Below are positions 12,340-24,557 of a DNA stretch of 64,000 bases, piece by piece. The position numbers and the translations under genes were made by a program. The notes beneath the pieces are model-generated. The model was not told the DNA's origin. It did no database searches and saw only the letters and a list, made by a program, of their open reading frames with translations. The DNA lies in NCBI RefSeq assembly GCF_000002425.4, contig NC_037265.1, positions 5,954,323-6,018,322 on the forward strand, in the 5' to 3' direction. The number at the start of each line of letters is the position of its first letter. Position 1 is the first letter of the stretch. This stretch comes from Physcomitrium patens (taxonomy: Eukaryota; Streptophyta; Bryopsida; Funariales; Funariaceae).

Positions 12340-13253
12340 ATTTTTTGACATATTGTCTTCTTTGACTGCCATACTCCTCATTTTGTGGTTGCGTCATTTC
12401 TTTGGACAATGTTGAACAGTGTGTTTTGGTTCTCTATAATATAAACATAATCCTTCTTGACGACGATGAGTCTTTTTTTGTTTAGTAAGACATTTGAAAC
12501 GTATTGCATTGATTTGTATATCTTTTATTTTTAAAGATATGTGTTGAGAAGACGTAGATGTTGCCATTAAATTATAAGAATGTTGAGGCCTACTTATGTG
12601 ACTCTCAGATCAAAATTCAAAAAGTCGATTATCACATTTTACAGCAAAATCAATTGCTTGACTCAATGTTTGAGGATCGAGTAAATTGAGCATCAAATTT
12701 TTTACCTCTTATTATAGTCCATAAAAGAATTGCCTAATAAATGCAACATCATTCCACTTGGTATCAATCACAAGTTATCAAAATTATGAAGCATATATTG
12801 TTATAGATTGATTTCATTGTCACAAGATACGGATCTTATTTGTTGTAACATGAACTGTATCATGTTCTCTATACATAGATCAAAATTCTACTAGGAAAGC
12901 TTCTAAATTATCTAATATTTGATCTTGTCATTCAAGAAAAGATTAAAACTATGATAATGGAGAACCAGAAAGTAGTGTTCTAATAAACCTGACTTATGAT
13001 CTTGGAGTTAAATGCTTTGGAGTTGAAGTTCAATTGTCAATTGTACTTGATTGATGAATCCTCGAAACTTTGCTCTCGTACCATCAAATTTCTCGGATAA
13101 GGTAATTCTTGGTTCTCTAGCATTTGAATGGTGTTCCATCATGAGAGAAGGGACATGATTCGATGTAGATGTTAAGACAGCTCTGACTATCTCTACATCT
13201 CCACTTTCTGTTATTCTTGTTTCTCCTTCTGTTGGTGAATTAAGTTGATGCAT
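12340..13253 (-). pseudogene. C1 gag, decayed
   Basis: The open N-terminal piece at 13008-13253 contains the family block ITLSEKFDGTRAKFRGFINQVQL, shared with A, B and C-inner gag. Further on (about 12610-12720) a segment corresponds to the capsid tail (LNLLDPQTLSQAI-like). Near 12400-12480 there is a knuckle whose second cysteine is lost (CLYY instead of CLYC). Stops break the frame. Confidence 0.7.
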
Positions 13254-13521
13254 TACAAGTATTAATTACCTTAGTTGTTTTTATATTTGTGTCATTACAC
13301 TCTTCAATTCGACAAGCTCTGCCCTGGTAACATCTAGAAAAAAAATATCTAATATTGCTCAAGACAAGTAAGAGAACGGACTTGAGAACAAAGAAAATAC
13401 TAAAAACAATATCAGTTTAAAAGAGGGTAATCCACAACTCTTAATACACTTATGTCTTATCAAGAAAAAGAGGTAATCTACTCTTAATTAAGAAAAGACA
13501 AAGCTCTGATATTGTAAGTGT

Positions 13522-13533
13522 ACTCTTGTCAAT
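13522..13533 (-). promoter_or_regulatory. C1 putative self-priming primer-binding site
   Basis: The plus strand reads actcttgtcaat; the element strand ATTGACAAGAGT starts 1 nt inside the 5' LTR. It is a perfect 12-nt complement of the LTR segment at 13709-13720, which begins 31 nt downstream of the TATATATA box. Tf1-type elements prime reverse transcription from their own mRNA 5' end in this way. A tRNA-iMet-like TATCAGAGC lies further in but cannot define the LTR edge. Confidence 0.7.
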
Positions 13534-13534
13534 C

Positions 13535-14095
13535 TGTCAAGAACAAGAACTTGATGAAAAAGCAATTTAGATAAGTGAGCCTTCACTCAAAGAAAGATAA
13601 CAAAATATAAATAAACAAGTATGTATATTCAAAGAGAAATTGGAATGGCTATCGCCAAAGACTAGAAAACATGAAGACTCTTGAAACTAGACTAGAAACA
13701 AGAAAAGAATTGACAAGAGTGAAGAAGGCTTCACTCTTGTCTCTATATATACTATCTAACTAGGGACTACGTGGCAACATTCTATAAGACCTCCAATATG
13801 TGTTGACTTTGTAGGACACATGCCTTGACTTATGAAGCAAGTTTTTCTACATGTGGGCCACATTGTTAGCTTGGTCTTCATGCTAACAACATGTGTGGCA
13901 CATGGCCAACTTATTGACCACGTTTTTAATCCAAAAAATCAATTAAAGATACTTATAAAGTCAAAGTAGCATCTATGAAGCTTCTAAGAAGCCTTCATAC
14001 CAAATACTATAGAATTAACTTACTTTTATCTATTTTTACTTACTTCTACCTATTTATATATGTAATTACTGACTTACATGAGTATGTCCGTGACA
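13535..14095 (-). repeat. C1 5' LTR
   Basis: 561 bp with intact TG...CA ends (TGTCACGGACAT start on the element strand). It contains the TATA box, an inverted repeat GACAAGAGTGAAG/CTTCACTCTTGTC across the predicted start site, and a weaker GAA/TTC cluster near 13979-13998. Confidence 0.93.
13744..13751 (-). promoter_or_regulatory. C1 LTR TATA box
   Basis: TATATATA in the 5' LTR. From its first base (13751) to the first base of the 12-nt self-complementary motif (13720) is exactly 31 nt, the usual TATA-to-start distance in plants. The spacing is identical in elements A and B. Confidence 0.65.
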
Positions 14096-14100
14096 CCAAG

Positions 14101-14700
14101 CCAAAGCGCTTTTTAGATCGATACCAACTACTACTACCACCAATTATAGTTGATGACAAATAAGAATATAAAATAGATAATATTTTGGAACACCGCTAAT
14201 TGTGCTATGGCAGCAGATGTCTATAACTTCAATACAAAGTTCTTTGGAAGAATCATCCTATCCACAATATAATGTGAGAACTTGTACAGAACCTAATTCT
14301 ATTGCTAAGAGACAATTTGGAGATACCATTGGAAGCAAAACGAGGATGTTCTGTATTAGTAGAGGAGGATTAACTATAAGAGGGTATAAATAAGATATTT
14401 GTATTATTGACACATAAAGATAGATAGTTGAAACTATATTTGAGAAGTTATGGAAGTTTCTAGAATTGAGGTTACATTAGTGGATTATGTAGGATCCATC
14501 TTAGAATATTCTAGAAAGAGTTTAAGAGAGTTATTTAAGTGAAGTCCATTATTTAAAATATTTTTAGAATGTCTAGAGTACTAGAACAAAGTATAAATAA
14601 GACTAACCAGGGCCTTTTTGGCAGCTGATCAGGTGTAGCTTTGGATCTTTTCTCTTAGTAAAATTTGATTTTGCATCTTGTTGTTCAGTTCAATTTTGTT
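14101..14700 (+). pseudogene. Element F chromodomain end and probable 3' LTR remnant
   Basis: Continues F pol across the C1 insertion site. KPKRFLDRYQLLLPPIIVDDK is followed, after a stop, by a chromodomain-like stretch (EYKIDNILEHR ... LQYKVLWKNHP, about 14164-14260). F is therefore also a chromovirus. Beyond a purine-rich tract near 14360 there is a TATA-like gggtataaataag (about 14379) and tagaatattctagaaag. These are plausible 3' LTR features, but no partner LTR is present to confirm it. Confidence 0.5.
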
Positions 14701-16639
14701 CTATTTCTATTTGTTTAGTTTTATCTTTCATGTCTTATTCTATTTAATTTTGTTTAATTTTATTCTTGTCCATATAGTCCTACTTTGTGATGAAGTTTTA
14801 TGTTGCTGTCAATTAGAAGGATCTTAAATTCTCAAGATTGACTTATCCTGTTTCATGATGTAAATGCAATCTAATCAAGTAAATTTGATTAAATTCAAGC
14901 CAAAAAATATTATTTGCTTCACTACAATTTTTTATTGTAATTTTAAATAATTCTTTATTCTATTGCACCTCACTATGTTATTATTAAAAATAATAAAAGT
15001 ACCTTCAAAATTGAATGAATTGTATGATGTCTCTTGTATTAGGCCATTTTCAATGAAGTTGATTGCCTTATTTTTGAATAATAGCTTGTTGCTTACAACA
15101 ATAAGACAATAAATTTTTTAACTTGTTGTGTCATTCAATAATAAACTTTCACTTCAATTGTAAGTTTTCAATAATAAAATTCATTGTTATCACTTCTATA
15201 CACAATGGCTTGAAATGCCTCTAACCTTCTATTTTTCATATAATTCAATTAATACAAAAAGATATATACAACTTGAAGCTACTTTGATTACTTCTAATAA
15301 AATATCTTAAATTAAAAATCAAATAATTTCAAAATTCTACACAATGTCATAGTAATATATAATATCATAATAACTTTGAACAATCAAATTTTATTTGATT
15401 ATTCATATATTGTTTCTAAATTTGAATAATTAACTACTAAAATGATAGTAAATACAACACTCAAACCATTTCACCTTAATACACTCACTTTGAAATTTCT
15501 GAAAATATGCTTATTCTACAATGCAAAGTACAATGAATTTTTTTTGTATTTCAAAAATTATATAGAATTTTTTTTTATATAATTTTTTGTATAATACTCT
15601 ATAATATAAAGTATAATAGAAATTCTAAAATGTAATGTAATGTAAATACATATAATTTTTTGAATCTTATAAAATATCTAAAAATATACTCTCTATGCAA
15701 TACAAAGCATGGTAACATGATTTTAAAAAAATAAAGAGCATGGTTTTTGAAAACTTTGAATTTTTGTTAAATTTTTCTCTCAAATCAAATTATAAACTTA
15801 TCCTTGTTTTGTCAGTTCACTCATAAATTCTTCAAAAAAATCTTAGAGAGAAGCTCAAATACAATGCACGAATACTTAGATATAAAAAATAAAACTTTCA
15901 GCAGATACCTATTGCAATTATAGAGTGCAATTTCAAAAAAATACAAAAAATTGCAATTATGTCTTCTTCTCTATCAAGGATCAAACTTCACTTTCAATTG
16001 CATTGCATGCATATAAAAAAAATATATATTTTTAAACCCATCTATGTTGAATTAAACTCTAGTATTTTATATTCAATTAAACTTTAATAATGATGGATTC
16101 ATTCATCAAATAAGGACCACTATTTTTTTTGGCTGTTTATCTTGAATTCACATCATACAATGCTACTTGTATTATGAGCCTTGAGTCTACAACAATCAAG
16201 TGCTTGATAGATCCATTCTTTATTAAACAATTTTTATTTGAATAATATTTGGAGAGATTCTAAAGCCACCTGAATCAAAAACTATTGTTGCTTATTAGTC
16301 AAAGCGTCTCTCAAAGCTTTAAGCCTTTTGCCACAATTTAGAATCCCTTATGAAATACCTTGATTAATTGTAAAACTCCTTATAAAATGCCTTGATTATT
16401 TATAAAATGTCCTATGAAATGCCCTGAAAACTTCACAGAAGACAAACTTTTTTGATGGAAATAAAGATTCATCCATGTAACCATTGAGAATCACTACTTG
16501 AAGCTTGTAAAACTACCCAATTAATTAAAAAACACAATGATAAAACATGTCATGAATTCTACAAAACATGAATCTTTTTGATAAAAACAAAGATCAATCC
16601 ATGCACTGAATGAGAGCTATTACTTTTTTATTTAAATGA

Positions 16640-16692
<53 letters not shown>

Positions 16693-17485
16693 TTACATAT
16701 AATATTATTTATATTATTTATTTATTTTTTATAAATAAATAAATAAATATATAATATATTATAATATATTTACTATAAAGTATCTTCATCAAATATTGAA
16801 ATGATTTTAGCTATAAGTTTAACTTATAATTCAAACCAATTTTTATTTATTGAAGCCTTAATAATTATTTGAGATATTTTTATAAATAGCATAGATTCTT
16901 TATTTTTTAATATTTTATTAGTTAGATAGAAAAACTTTATTAGTTTAAAATTTGAAGCCAACATGGTAAGTTTAAAAAGTATATGTATTTGTAATTCTTT
17001 ATAAATCAAAGTATGTGTCATATTTCTAACAACATTTCTTCTATCTTATATTGAAGTTTGAATATAGGACCTTGGTACAAAATTAATATTTATAAGGCTA
17101 ATTGACAACAACAAGTAACCTTAAGTAATACGATATTTACATTTTCTATGATGATCATATAAGCTATTTAGTGTCTTATTGATAATATATATTATAGTCT
17201 TGGTTGTTGTTTAATAACTAACATTTGTCTTGATGTACTATAAATACTAATATTTGAAGCAAAAAAAATTAGTCAAATGAGATGTAATGACTTAGTCTAA
17301 TAAAGCTATACCATTGAATATCTTTTCAAGCTCTACAATCTTAACTTTCAAGGCTTTTCTTCATCTAAAGAAAGTTGATTGTTGAATATAGAATGTAGTA
17401 ATGATTTCCACTATTGTTGAATTTATTACAATAAGTACACTTCAATTTCTTTTTTACAAATCTCTTTTGTATTATCATGGCAAAA
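14701..17485. other. AT-rich intergenic DNA, no gene seen
   Basis: About 2.8 kb of very AT-rich sequence with short homopolymer runs. No coding segment or RNA gene is recognisable; the few short open frames have low-complexity composition. Confidence 0.7.
16645..16690. repeat. (TA)n microsatellite
   Basis: Nearly pure alternating TA followed by further interrupted TA and TAA runs to about 16760. Confidence 0.9.
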
Positions 17486-17489
17486 ATTG

Positions 17490-17930
17490 ACACTAAAAAT
17501 TATCTAGATAAAAATAATTAAATAGAAGTTAATAAATTATATAACCTCTTAAAGAAAAGCTTATTAGAAGCTTTATAGATGTAGATCTAACTTTATACAT
17601 GTCTATATATATTTGATAGGTTGAAAACTTGGCCAATAAATTAGCCATATATTACACATGTTGGCTACTTATGGTACAAGTTGATTATATAGTGTACATA
17701 TAAAAAACTTGTCTTATAAGTTAAATACATATCTTAGTTGAATACTTATCATAGGTCCCAAAGAATATTGCTATATAATTCTTAATTAGATAATATTTAT
17801 CAAGACAAGAGTGAGACCTTCATCACTCTTGTGAATGTCTTTCTTATTCTTATTCTTGTTTTAAAAGTCTCTAGTCTTCTTATCTTTGGCAATAGCTATT
17901 CTAGTCTTAATATTATAGCATTATTTAATC
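17490..17930 (+). repeat. Old C-family LTR fragment
   Basis: Aligns in the plus orientation with the C-family LTR at 47067-47624. Shared landmarks in order are agaagctttatagatg, aacttggcca, acaagagtgagaccttcatcactcttgt (the start-site inverted repeat) and ggcaatagctattc. It is strongly diverged and its ends are not defined. No internal C sequence adjoins it, so it is a solo LTR or remnant. Confidence 0.6.
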
Positions 17931-18284
17931 ATTACCTACTCTTTTCTAGTGATACAAGAGTATATTGATCCTTTGATTCTTTGTAATTGGTATCTTTAAT
18001 ACTTGCCTTAGTCACCTTTGTCTTTTGCTTAGGCTTTTATGTATGCTAGGTCTTTTTTTTAAAAAATAATTTGAATCATTCTCGATATGAATAATTTGAA
18101 AAGCTTCTAATCAATGTTGGATATATATATTTAAATAAGTTTATTTTTAGAAAATACTTCTTCTTATTTTATTTCAAAGTATGCTAAATGAATATATATA
18201 ATGTGTGGTATTTATTTATTTATTTATTTTTAAGTCAAAAATTCTAAATGAATTGTATTTGATTATATATAAAGCCTCTATACT

Positions 18285-18663
18285 TCTTAATAGAGTGTGT
18301 AACTCGTATTAGAAATAAAGTAGAAAGGGCGATTGAGACTGCTTTGCCAGTTGACAAGTTATAGCTGCCATTTGTTGGTGTTAATTTTATTTAACTACTA
18401 TAGCCTGATAAGCTGTCATATAATCTAATAAAACAAGTGTTTACATATTAATTGGACATTGTTGATTAAGCTAATTTTTTATATGTTCACAGTAGAAAAT
18501 CCATGTGCTTAGACCATAGACTTATGCTATATAAAGAGTAGAAGTAGAAGTTCATTTCAAGCATTTGTGCTCTTAAATCTTTAATAGTAAGGTAGTGAAT
18601 TCTTTTGCATTTACTTCATAAAACTTCTATTTTAGCATTATACTTCTTTTTTATTTTTTTACA
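18285..18663 (+). repeat. Copia element G 5' LTR
   Basis: 379 bp ending in TTTTTTACA directly before the primer-binding site. Matches 35244-35622 along its whole length. Confidence 0.9.
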
Positions 18664-18676
18664 TGGTATGAGAGCC
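18664..18676 (+). promoter_or_regulatory. Copia G primer-binding site (tRNA-iMet type)
   Basis: TGGTATGAGAGCC directly abuts the 5' LTR. One base differs from TGGTATCAGAGC, the site complementary to plant initiator tRNA-Met, used by most plant copia elements. It is a useful contrast to chromoviruses A-C, where no tRNA site abuts the LTR. Confidence 0.85.
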
Positions 18677-19370
18677 TTGATACTATAGATTTATTCTTTG
18701 AAAAATTTGAGTGAATCAATTGAAATTGTTTTATAAAACTTGGTCTTTTGATCAACTTTGAAGAATTTTTACTTTTAGCATTAGCTTGAAAGGAGTTAAA
18801 CCTCTAGTAAGCATAAAATTCAAGCCACTAATATTTTTGGTAGCTTATAATTGTAGCAGCAAGGCATTAATTTTGAAGGAGAAAGAGCATTTTCAAATTT
18901 TAGTACTACAAGAAATAAGTATTGGAGCTTGTAGCTACTAATCTAATCAAATTAGCAATAGAATCTACCAACAATGATAAGATTTGATGGCAAAAGCAAG
19001 ACTTGGTAGCAACAACAGCAAGACTTGGCAATGGAAGGGGGGGCCAACATAGTCCAAGGAACTCCAACAAGACCATGGAACTCCAAATTTGATTTTTTTT
19101 TTTTCGATTTTTTGGACATAGTTTTATGTAGAAAGTTCTAAAAATTACAATTTTTTAGAATTTTGAATTGAATGTTTTTGAAAATGCTAATGATATAATT
19201 TCACATATTTTAAAAATATTTTGGAATATTTTGAAAATTCTTTAATATTTTTTTATTGATATTCAAAAAATCTATAAGTAGGTGTGAAATCTTACCTAGA
19301 TCTCATTTCTATTTAACTTCTATTTCTTCTTCTATTTTTCTAATTTCTTCTATTTAGGATATATTTCTTG

Positions 19371-20150
19371 CAAGATGACAATAAAGTAATATATTATAGA
19401 AAAATTTGATAGAGACAATTGGCATTTGTAGAAGAAAAGAATCTACTTTATCCATATTGACAAGGATTTATGGAAGGTTGTTTGTGGAAAATACAAGAAA
19501 CCTATTGGGTCACCTATAGATCTAGAAGACTTAGAAAAATGGGAGGATATAGACTAGAGGGTAAAATTTGCGATTTGCCTACATCTTACATGTACAAAAT
19601 TTTTAACCACAAATAAGGCAGAAAGCACAAAAGCAGAATGACAAGTTTTGGAAGCAATATAAAAGGTAAAAAATACTTTGAGCCTATTATACTTGATTTA
19701 CAAGTTCTAAACCATGTAAATAAGTAAATATGATAACATTGTTATGCATATAGGTAAGCTATGGAAGATGATTAAGCAACTTTCTTCTATTAGTGAGAAG
19801 GTTTTTGATACACAGTTTATAATGGTATTATTAGGGAGTCTCTTTGAATCATATTAGACATTGGTGGTGGTACTAGAAACAAGATCTCTAGCAAAATTAA
19901 CATTATAAATAATCACAGCTCAACTATTGTACCAAGAATCTTATGACAAGAATGTGGGATCAACTTCCAAAGCGACATTGGTGGAAGAAAGAAAATCTAA
20001 GTAACGTTCTCATATTCATACTCATATAGGGTCTTCACATAATTATAAGAAGGATGTCAAATATATATATTATGGCAAGAAAGGTCACTATGAGAGAAAG
20101 TGTTAGACTAAAGAGAAGGACAAGAAGTGAAGAAAGTTAAAAAAGACTTT
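19371..20150 (+). pseudogene. Copia G gag, decayed
   Basis: Starts near ATG 19374. The translation shows the copia gag features FDRDNWHL near the start and a knuckle with lost cysteine (YYGKKGHYERKC, about 20070-20105). Several stops interrupt it. Confidence 0.65.
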
Positions 20151-20199
20151 TCAAAAAAAACAAGCTAATATAATAGACAAAAAAGATCAAAAGGATGAT

Positions 20200-21300
20200 A
20201 AATCTATCTTTGTAGCTACATCATCTGTCACTATAAGCTGCAAAGAATGATATATTGAATTTAATGCTTCTCAATATATGACAAGAAATCAAAGTTGGCT
20301 TTTAAGTTATAAAAATCTATCATAAAAGTTTATTTAAGCAATAATACTAGACTTTCCATCAAAGAGAAGGATAAGATCTCTTTCCAATTTTCAAACAATG
20401 TTTGCAAGGATATACATGATATCTTGTATATTAAAAAATTGACCAAGAATTTACTTTTTATTAGCAAAATGATAGATCAAGGTTACAAAATCAATTTTAG
20501 CATTGATACATGTCACATGAAATGAGACAACACAACTATCAAAGGTGTTAGACATGGTAGCTTATATAAGCTATTGGAATCTTTAAATGAAGATTAAAAA
20601 ACTTCTTTTGTTATTGAGACAAAACAAACTTTGAACAAGGCTAACCTTTGGCATCAATAATATAGTTATTTTGGCATTTTGGGCTTAAAGAAACTACTAG
20701 CAAGTGATATGATTACTCATCTAGACATAGACAAGTACAAAAAGTTAAAAATTTGGAAGGGATGTATTTATAGAAAACAACATTATAATTTTTTTTAATA
20801 AAAGGTGTTATTTGTACAACAAAGCTCTTAGAATTGACATATTCGAATATAGATGATCTTATGAAGATAAAATCTCATATAGGAACAAAATACTTTATTA
20901 CTCTTATTGATGATTTTTCAAGAAAAACTTTTGTATATTTTTTGAAACAAAAGTTCAAAGCCTTAAATAAATTTTGAATATTTAAGGCTCTAGTTGAAAA
21001 ACAAAAGGACTTAGAGATTCAAAAATTACATAGTGGCAATAGTGGGGACTACACATCTAAGGCCTTCAAATAGTTTTGTGAGCAATATGGTATTGAAAGA
21101 TAATTTTCAATGCCTTATACACCCCAACAAAATGGAGTTGCAAAATGCAAGAATTGATCATTATTTGAATGTGTGAGGTGCATATTACAACATAAATAAC
21201 TTTCAAATACATAGTAGATAGAAGCCATTAATACTACAATATAATACATTAATTGAGCTCCTACTATGGTTGTAGAAGAAAAAATACCAAAAGAAGTTTT
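20200..21300 (+). pseudogene. Copia G protease and integrase, decayed
   Basis: The integrase core is recognisable: LIDDFSRKTFVYFLK (first Asp, about 20900-20950), then HSGNSGDYTSKAF where the catalytic Asp of the usual SDNGGE-type block is lost, then MPYTPQQNGVAK with the Glu of VAE replaced by Lys. Upstream, LWHQ... and a Cys/His region mark the zinc domain. Inactive. Confidence 0.7.
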
Positions 21301-21399
21301 ATTAGGTATAAAATCTTAAGTAAAATATCTTTGTATCTTTGGATGTAATATCTATATATATATTCTGGATGAAAAATATACAAAACTTAATCCTAAAAA

Positions 21400-21618
21400 C
21401 AAGAAATATATATTTTTGGGCTATGTTGAGGATACTAAGTGCCATTATTTATATGATGTTAAAAATGGCTCTATAATTAAGAGTCATGATATTAAGTTTA
21501 TTGAGTGTAAAGATTTTAAGCAAATGGAAGGAACTTTGAAGGTTTATATTGATAAACCTCAAAAAATAAGGATTAAAATTAAAATTATAGAATCTTCATC
21601 AGATTCAAAAAGTGATAT
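21400..21618 (+). pseudogene. Copia G pol between integrase and RT, left of insertion A
   Basis: The open piece 21416-21652 starts GYVEDTKCHYLYDVKNGSI, the conserved block that precedes RT in copia pol. It runs into the LTR of element A at 21619, so the last residues of this open frame are LTR-encoded. Gatat (21614-21618) is the target duplication repeated at 33346-33350, where copia pol continues. Confidence 0.8.
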
Positions 21619-22113
21619 TGTCACGGACACAAAATACAGACTTAAAATCTAACAAGAAGTTCAAGAAGAAGTGGCAAAACTAGATTAAACAGATGAGTAT
21701 AAGAACAACACCAGAAAGGTGAGCTAGAACTCCAAGACATGTGTTGTCGAGACTGAAGAACTCTTCAGCCTCGATCCCTATATATACTCTTACTTAGGAA
21801 GCTTCTCGAGCTACTTCTATTAACTAGGAAGCTTCTAGAAGGTTCCAGAGGCTTCCTTTCTAGAAGGTTCTAGAAACTTCTCGAGCTACTTCTATTAACT
21901 AGGAAGCTTCTAGAAAGTTCCAGGGGATTCCTTTCTAGAAGCTTTTAGAAACTTCTCTTCTAGAAGATTCTAGAGACTTCCTTTCTAGAAGCTTCTAGAA
22001 ACTTCTCTCTAAAAGGTTACAGAGGCTTCTCTTCTAGAAGGTTCCAGAGGCTTGTTTTCTAGAAGGTTCAAGAAACTTCTCTCTAGAAAGTTCTAAGCAA
22101 TATGTCCCTAACA
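21619..22113 (-). repeat. Element A 3' LTR
   Basis: 495 bp, TG...CA. On the element strand it is preceded by the purine tract complementary to plus 22114-22127. It contains the heat-shock-type block array (21796-22100), TATATATA (21779-21786) and the self-priming partner motif (21744-21755). Confidence 0.95.
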
Positions 22114-22160
22114 TCACCCCCTCCTTTAGCTTCCAGGTCTCTGAGAAGCAATGTTTTTGA

Positions 22161-22514
22161 TCAATACCCATGCAAGAAAATGAAGATCTGTCGCATAACT
22201 TCTGCTATGAACTCCAACTGTTGTTCACGAGGTAAGTGGTTCATCGACCCTTGAAGCCAACGGTAGTGACCCACACCTTCGACTTCTGACCAAGCATGAA
22301 CTTCCGTGTCCTCATTGTGAAATTGTCCTGCAAACACGCCTTCTGGTTGACCATCGTAAGCAGGTTCGATTTCAAATACGATCACCAGTGATTGATTACT
22401 CGGTATCCTCCGTCGTCATCGTGGTACATGTAGTTCTTCATCTCGGGGTCGCCTTCGTGAGCTACTCGGTTGCGATACTCTGACTGGCATAGTATCTATC
22501 TCTTGGCTATCCAT
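22161..22514 (-). pseudogene. Element A ORF3, extra ORF after pol (one stop)
   Basis: 117 codons, the same length as ORF3 of element B and collinear with it. It starts MDSQEIDTM, has an arginine-rich stretch, then YDGQPEGVFAGQFHNEDTEV and GHYRWLQGSMNHLPREQQ. One in-frame TGA replaces a CGA Arg codon in the arginine cluster (near 22409). It lies between the pol end and the polypurine tract in the pol sense. The family is unknown to me; an additional ORF at this place is not part of the standard chromovirus plan. Confidence 0.75.
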
Positions 22515-22630
22515 ATCAAAAGACCAAACTACGATCTATCTTGGAGAAAATAACTACATCAACTATGAATTTTGCTGGTGCTCTCCCCTTTTCTTATATT
22601 GTTGGGAGAACAAGCTTCAGAAAGAAGCTA

Positions 22631-24557
22631 TCATCGAATTGATTTAGGTTTATCGGGATGTCGTTTATGAAACTCCTCTACCTTTTGTGGCGCATTCGCA
22701 AGATTTTCAGCTGGCTCCCACGTTCGCTCATTAATGTCATAGCCACACCAATGAACAAGATATTCTAAAGAGAGATCTCCAAAAATTTGACACGAACTGG
22801 GTACCTCGATCTGATATAATATCATCTGGTAGTCCATGATATCGATACACATTATCGAGAAAGAGTCTTGCTGTGACTTCACTGGACGATGTCTTCTTAC
22901 AAGGAACAAAGTGTGCCATCTTCGTAAGCCGATCTACCATGACAAAAATGCTGTCAAATGAGTTTGATGATGGCAAGTCCGTGATGAAGTCCATAGAAAT
23001 TGAAGACCATGGTCGACGTGGAATTGGCAATAGCTGTAGAAGTCCATAAGGGCAATGCCGAGGATTCTTAGATCTTGAATAGATGTCACAAGAGAGGACA
23101 AAATCTTTCACATCCTTCCACATTTGGGGCCACCAAAAATCTCGGGAAATAAGCTTCAAGGTCTTGTTGAATCCAAAATGTCCCGCAGCTGGAAAATCAT
23201 GGCGAGATTGAAGAACTCGGAGTCGTGCTAGTCCTTTTGGAATGTACAATCGCTCTTCAAAGTATAAAAGATCTCCCTCCACCTTGAACTTGTCGTCATT
23301 GGTATGTTGCTTGATATCAATGGCTATTGAATCTTTAATGGTCATAGCACGTACCTGGTTTAGGAAGTCAGCATCAAATGATACAATAGTAGCACAAAGT
23401 TGAAATCTCTTTGGCTTCAATAACGTTGTACATTGTTGATCAAACGCTGCTTCTCCAGCCTTTGGTGCAAGATACGAATTCCTTGATAAAGCATCGGATA
23501 GTCCTTGCTGCCTTCCAGGTCGATAAGTGATAACAAAATCGAATCTAGATAGCGACATATTCCACCAAGCTTGACGCCGATTTAAAACTCGAGCTGTCAT
23601 GAAATACTCCAAATTCTTGTGATCCGTATATATGGTTACTGGATGTGCAGCTCCTTCAAGAAAGTGACGCCATTCTTCAAAGGAATCCACTATAGCAAGA
23701 AGTTCCTTATCGTGGATCTCATAATTGATTTCAGCAGCAGAAAACTTCCGAGAATAGAATGCAACTGGATGGAGCTTCTTATCTTCACTCATTTGTGAAA
23801 GCACAGCTTCCAAAGCAAAATCTGAAGCATCAGTTTCTAAATAGAATGCCTTTGTCTGGATGTATCAAAATTGGAGCTGTAGTAAATGCTGTCTTCAAAT
23901 CTTGAAACGCCTTCTCTGCCAAAGGTCTCCATTCCAACTTATCCTTGCATGTTAATCGAGTGAGAGGAGCAGCAACTTGAGAATAATTCTTGATGAAGAT
24001 CCGATAGAAGTTAACAAAACCAAGAAAGCATTGTACGTCTCTAACCGTCTTCGGAACCTCCCAAGACATGATTGCTTCTACTTTCTTAGGGTCCATCTTC
24101 AAACCTTCTGTAGTCGCAATGAACCCCAAAAATTCCATCTCCGTCTGGTGAAATAAACACTTTTCTAATTTGGCATATAGTCCTCGCTTGCGTAGTTTCT
24201 CCAAGACCAAACGAACATGCTCTTCATGCTCTTCCTCGTTTTTAGAGAATATTAGAATATCGTCCAAGTAGATGACAACAAAATCGTCGAGGTGTTCTCG
24301 AAAGATGTCATTCATCATATGTTGGAAAACCGCTGGAGCATTGGTAAGACCAAAAGGCATGACATTATATTCGAAATGACCATACCTTGTACGGAATGCT
24401 GTCTTCCACTCATCTCTTTCCTTGATTCGTACGAGATTATAAGCTCCCCTTAGATCAATTTTTGTAAAGATCTTCGCACGTCCAAGTTGTTCTAAGAGAC
24501 TAGAAATCAAGGGTAATGAGTAACGATTTTTCTTTGTTACCTTGTTGAGGCCTCGAT
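22631..24557 (-). pseudogene. Element A pol, downstream part: RT to chromodomain, with internal deletion
   Basis: The reading starts RGLNKVTKKNRY at the junction with element B. RT has VIYLDDILIFS (intact YLDD). After a short deletion near 23840-23870 that shifts the frame, RNase H (ALDEE-type blocks [28 protein letters not shown]) and integrase (CDIYSRSK with one knuckle Cys changed, [21 protein letters not shown]) follow. Near 22780 the sequence jumps from the integrase core to the chromodomain ([19 protein letters not shown]), losing the GPY/F region. It ends at the stop at 22631. Confidence 0.9.

Larger units (their letters stand above)
7706..14095 (-). mobile_element. Element C1: full-length chromovirus (Ty3/gypsy), 6390 bp
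   Basis: Both LTRs are 561 bp (7706-8266 and 13535-14095), and the 5-bp target duplication ccaag is perfect (7701-7705 and 14096-14100). The internal minus-strand order is gag, protease, RT, RNase H, integrase, chromodomain, extra ORF, polypurine tract, 3' LTR. Pol pieces at 12313-11732, 11587-11198, 11191-10688, 10036-9584 and 9130-8825 all share one frame, so decay is mostly by stop codons. It is inserted in the pol end of element F. The same family occurs as C-outer, C-inner and an old LTR near 17.5 kb. Confidence 0.93.

Noticed and set aside
13975-14163. 62-codon plus-strand frame spanning the C1 LTR edge
   Set aside because: It is a chance fusion of LTR sequence with the pol end of element F across the target duplication.
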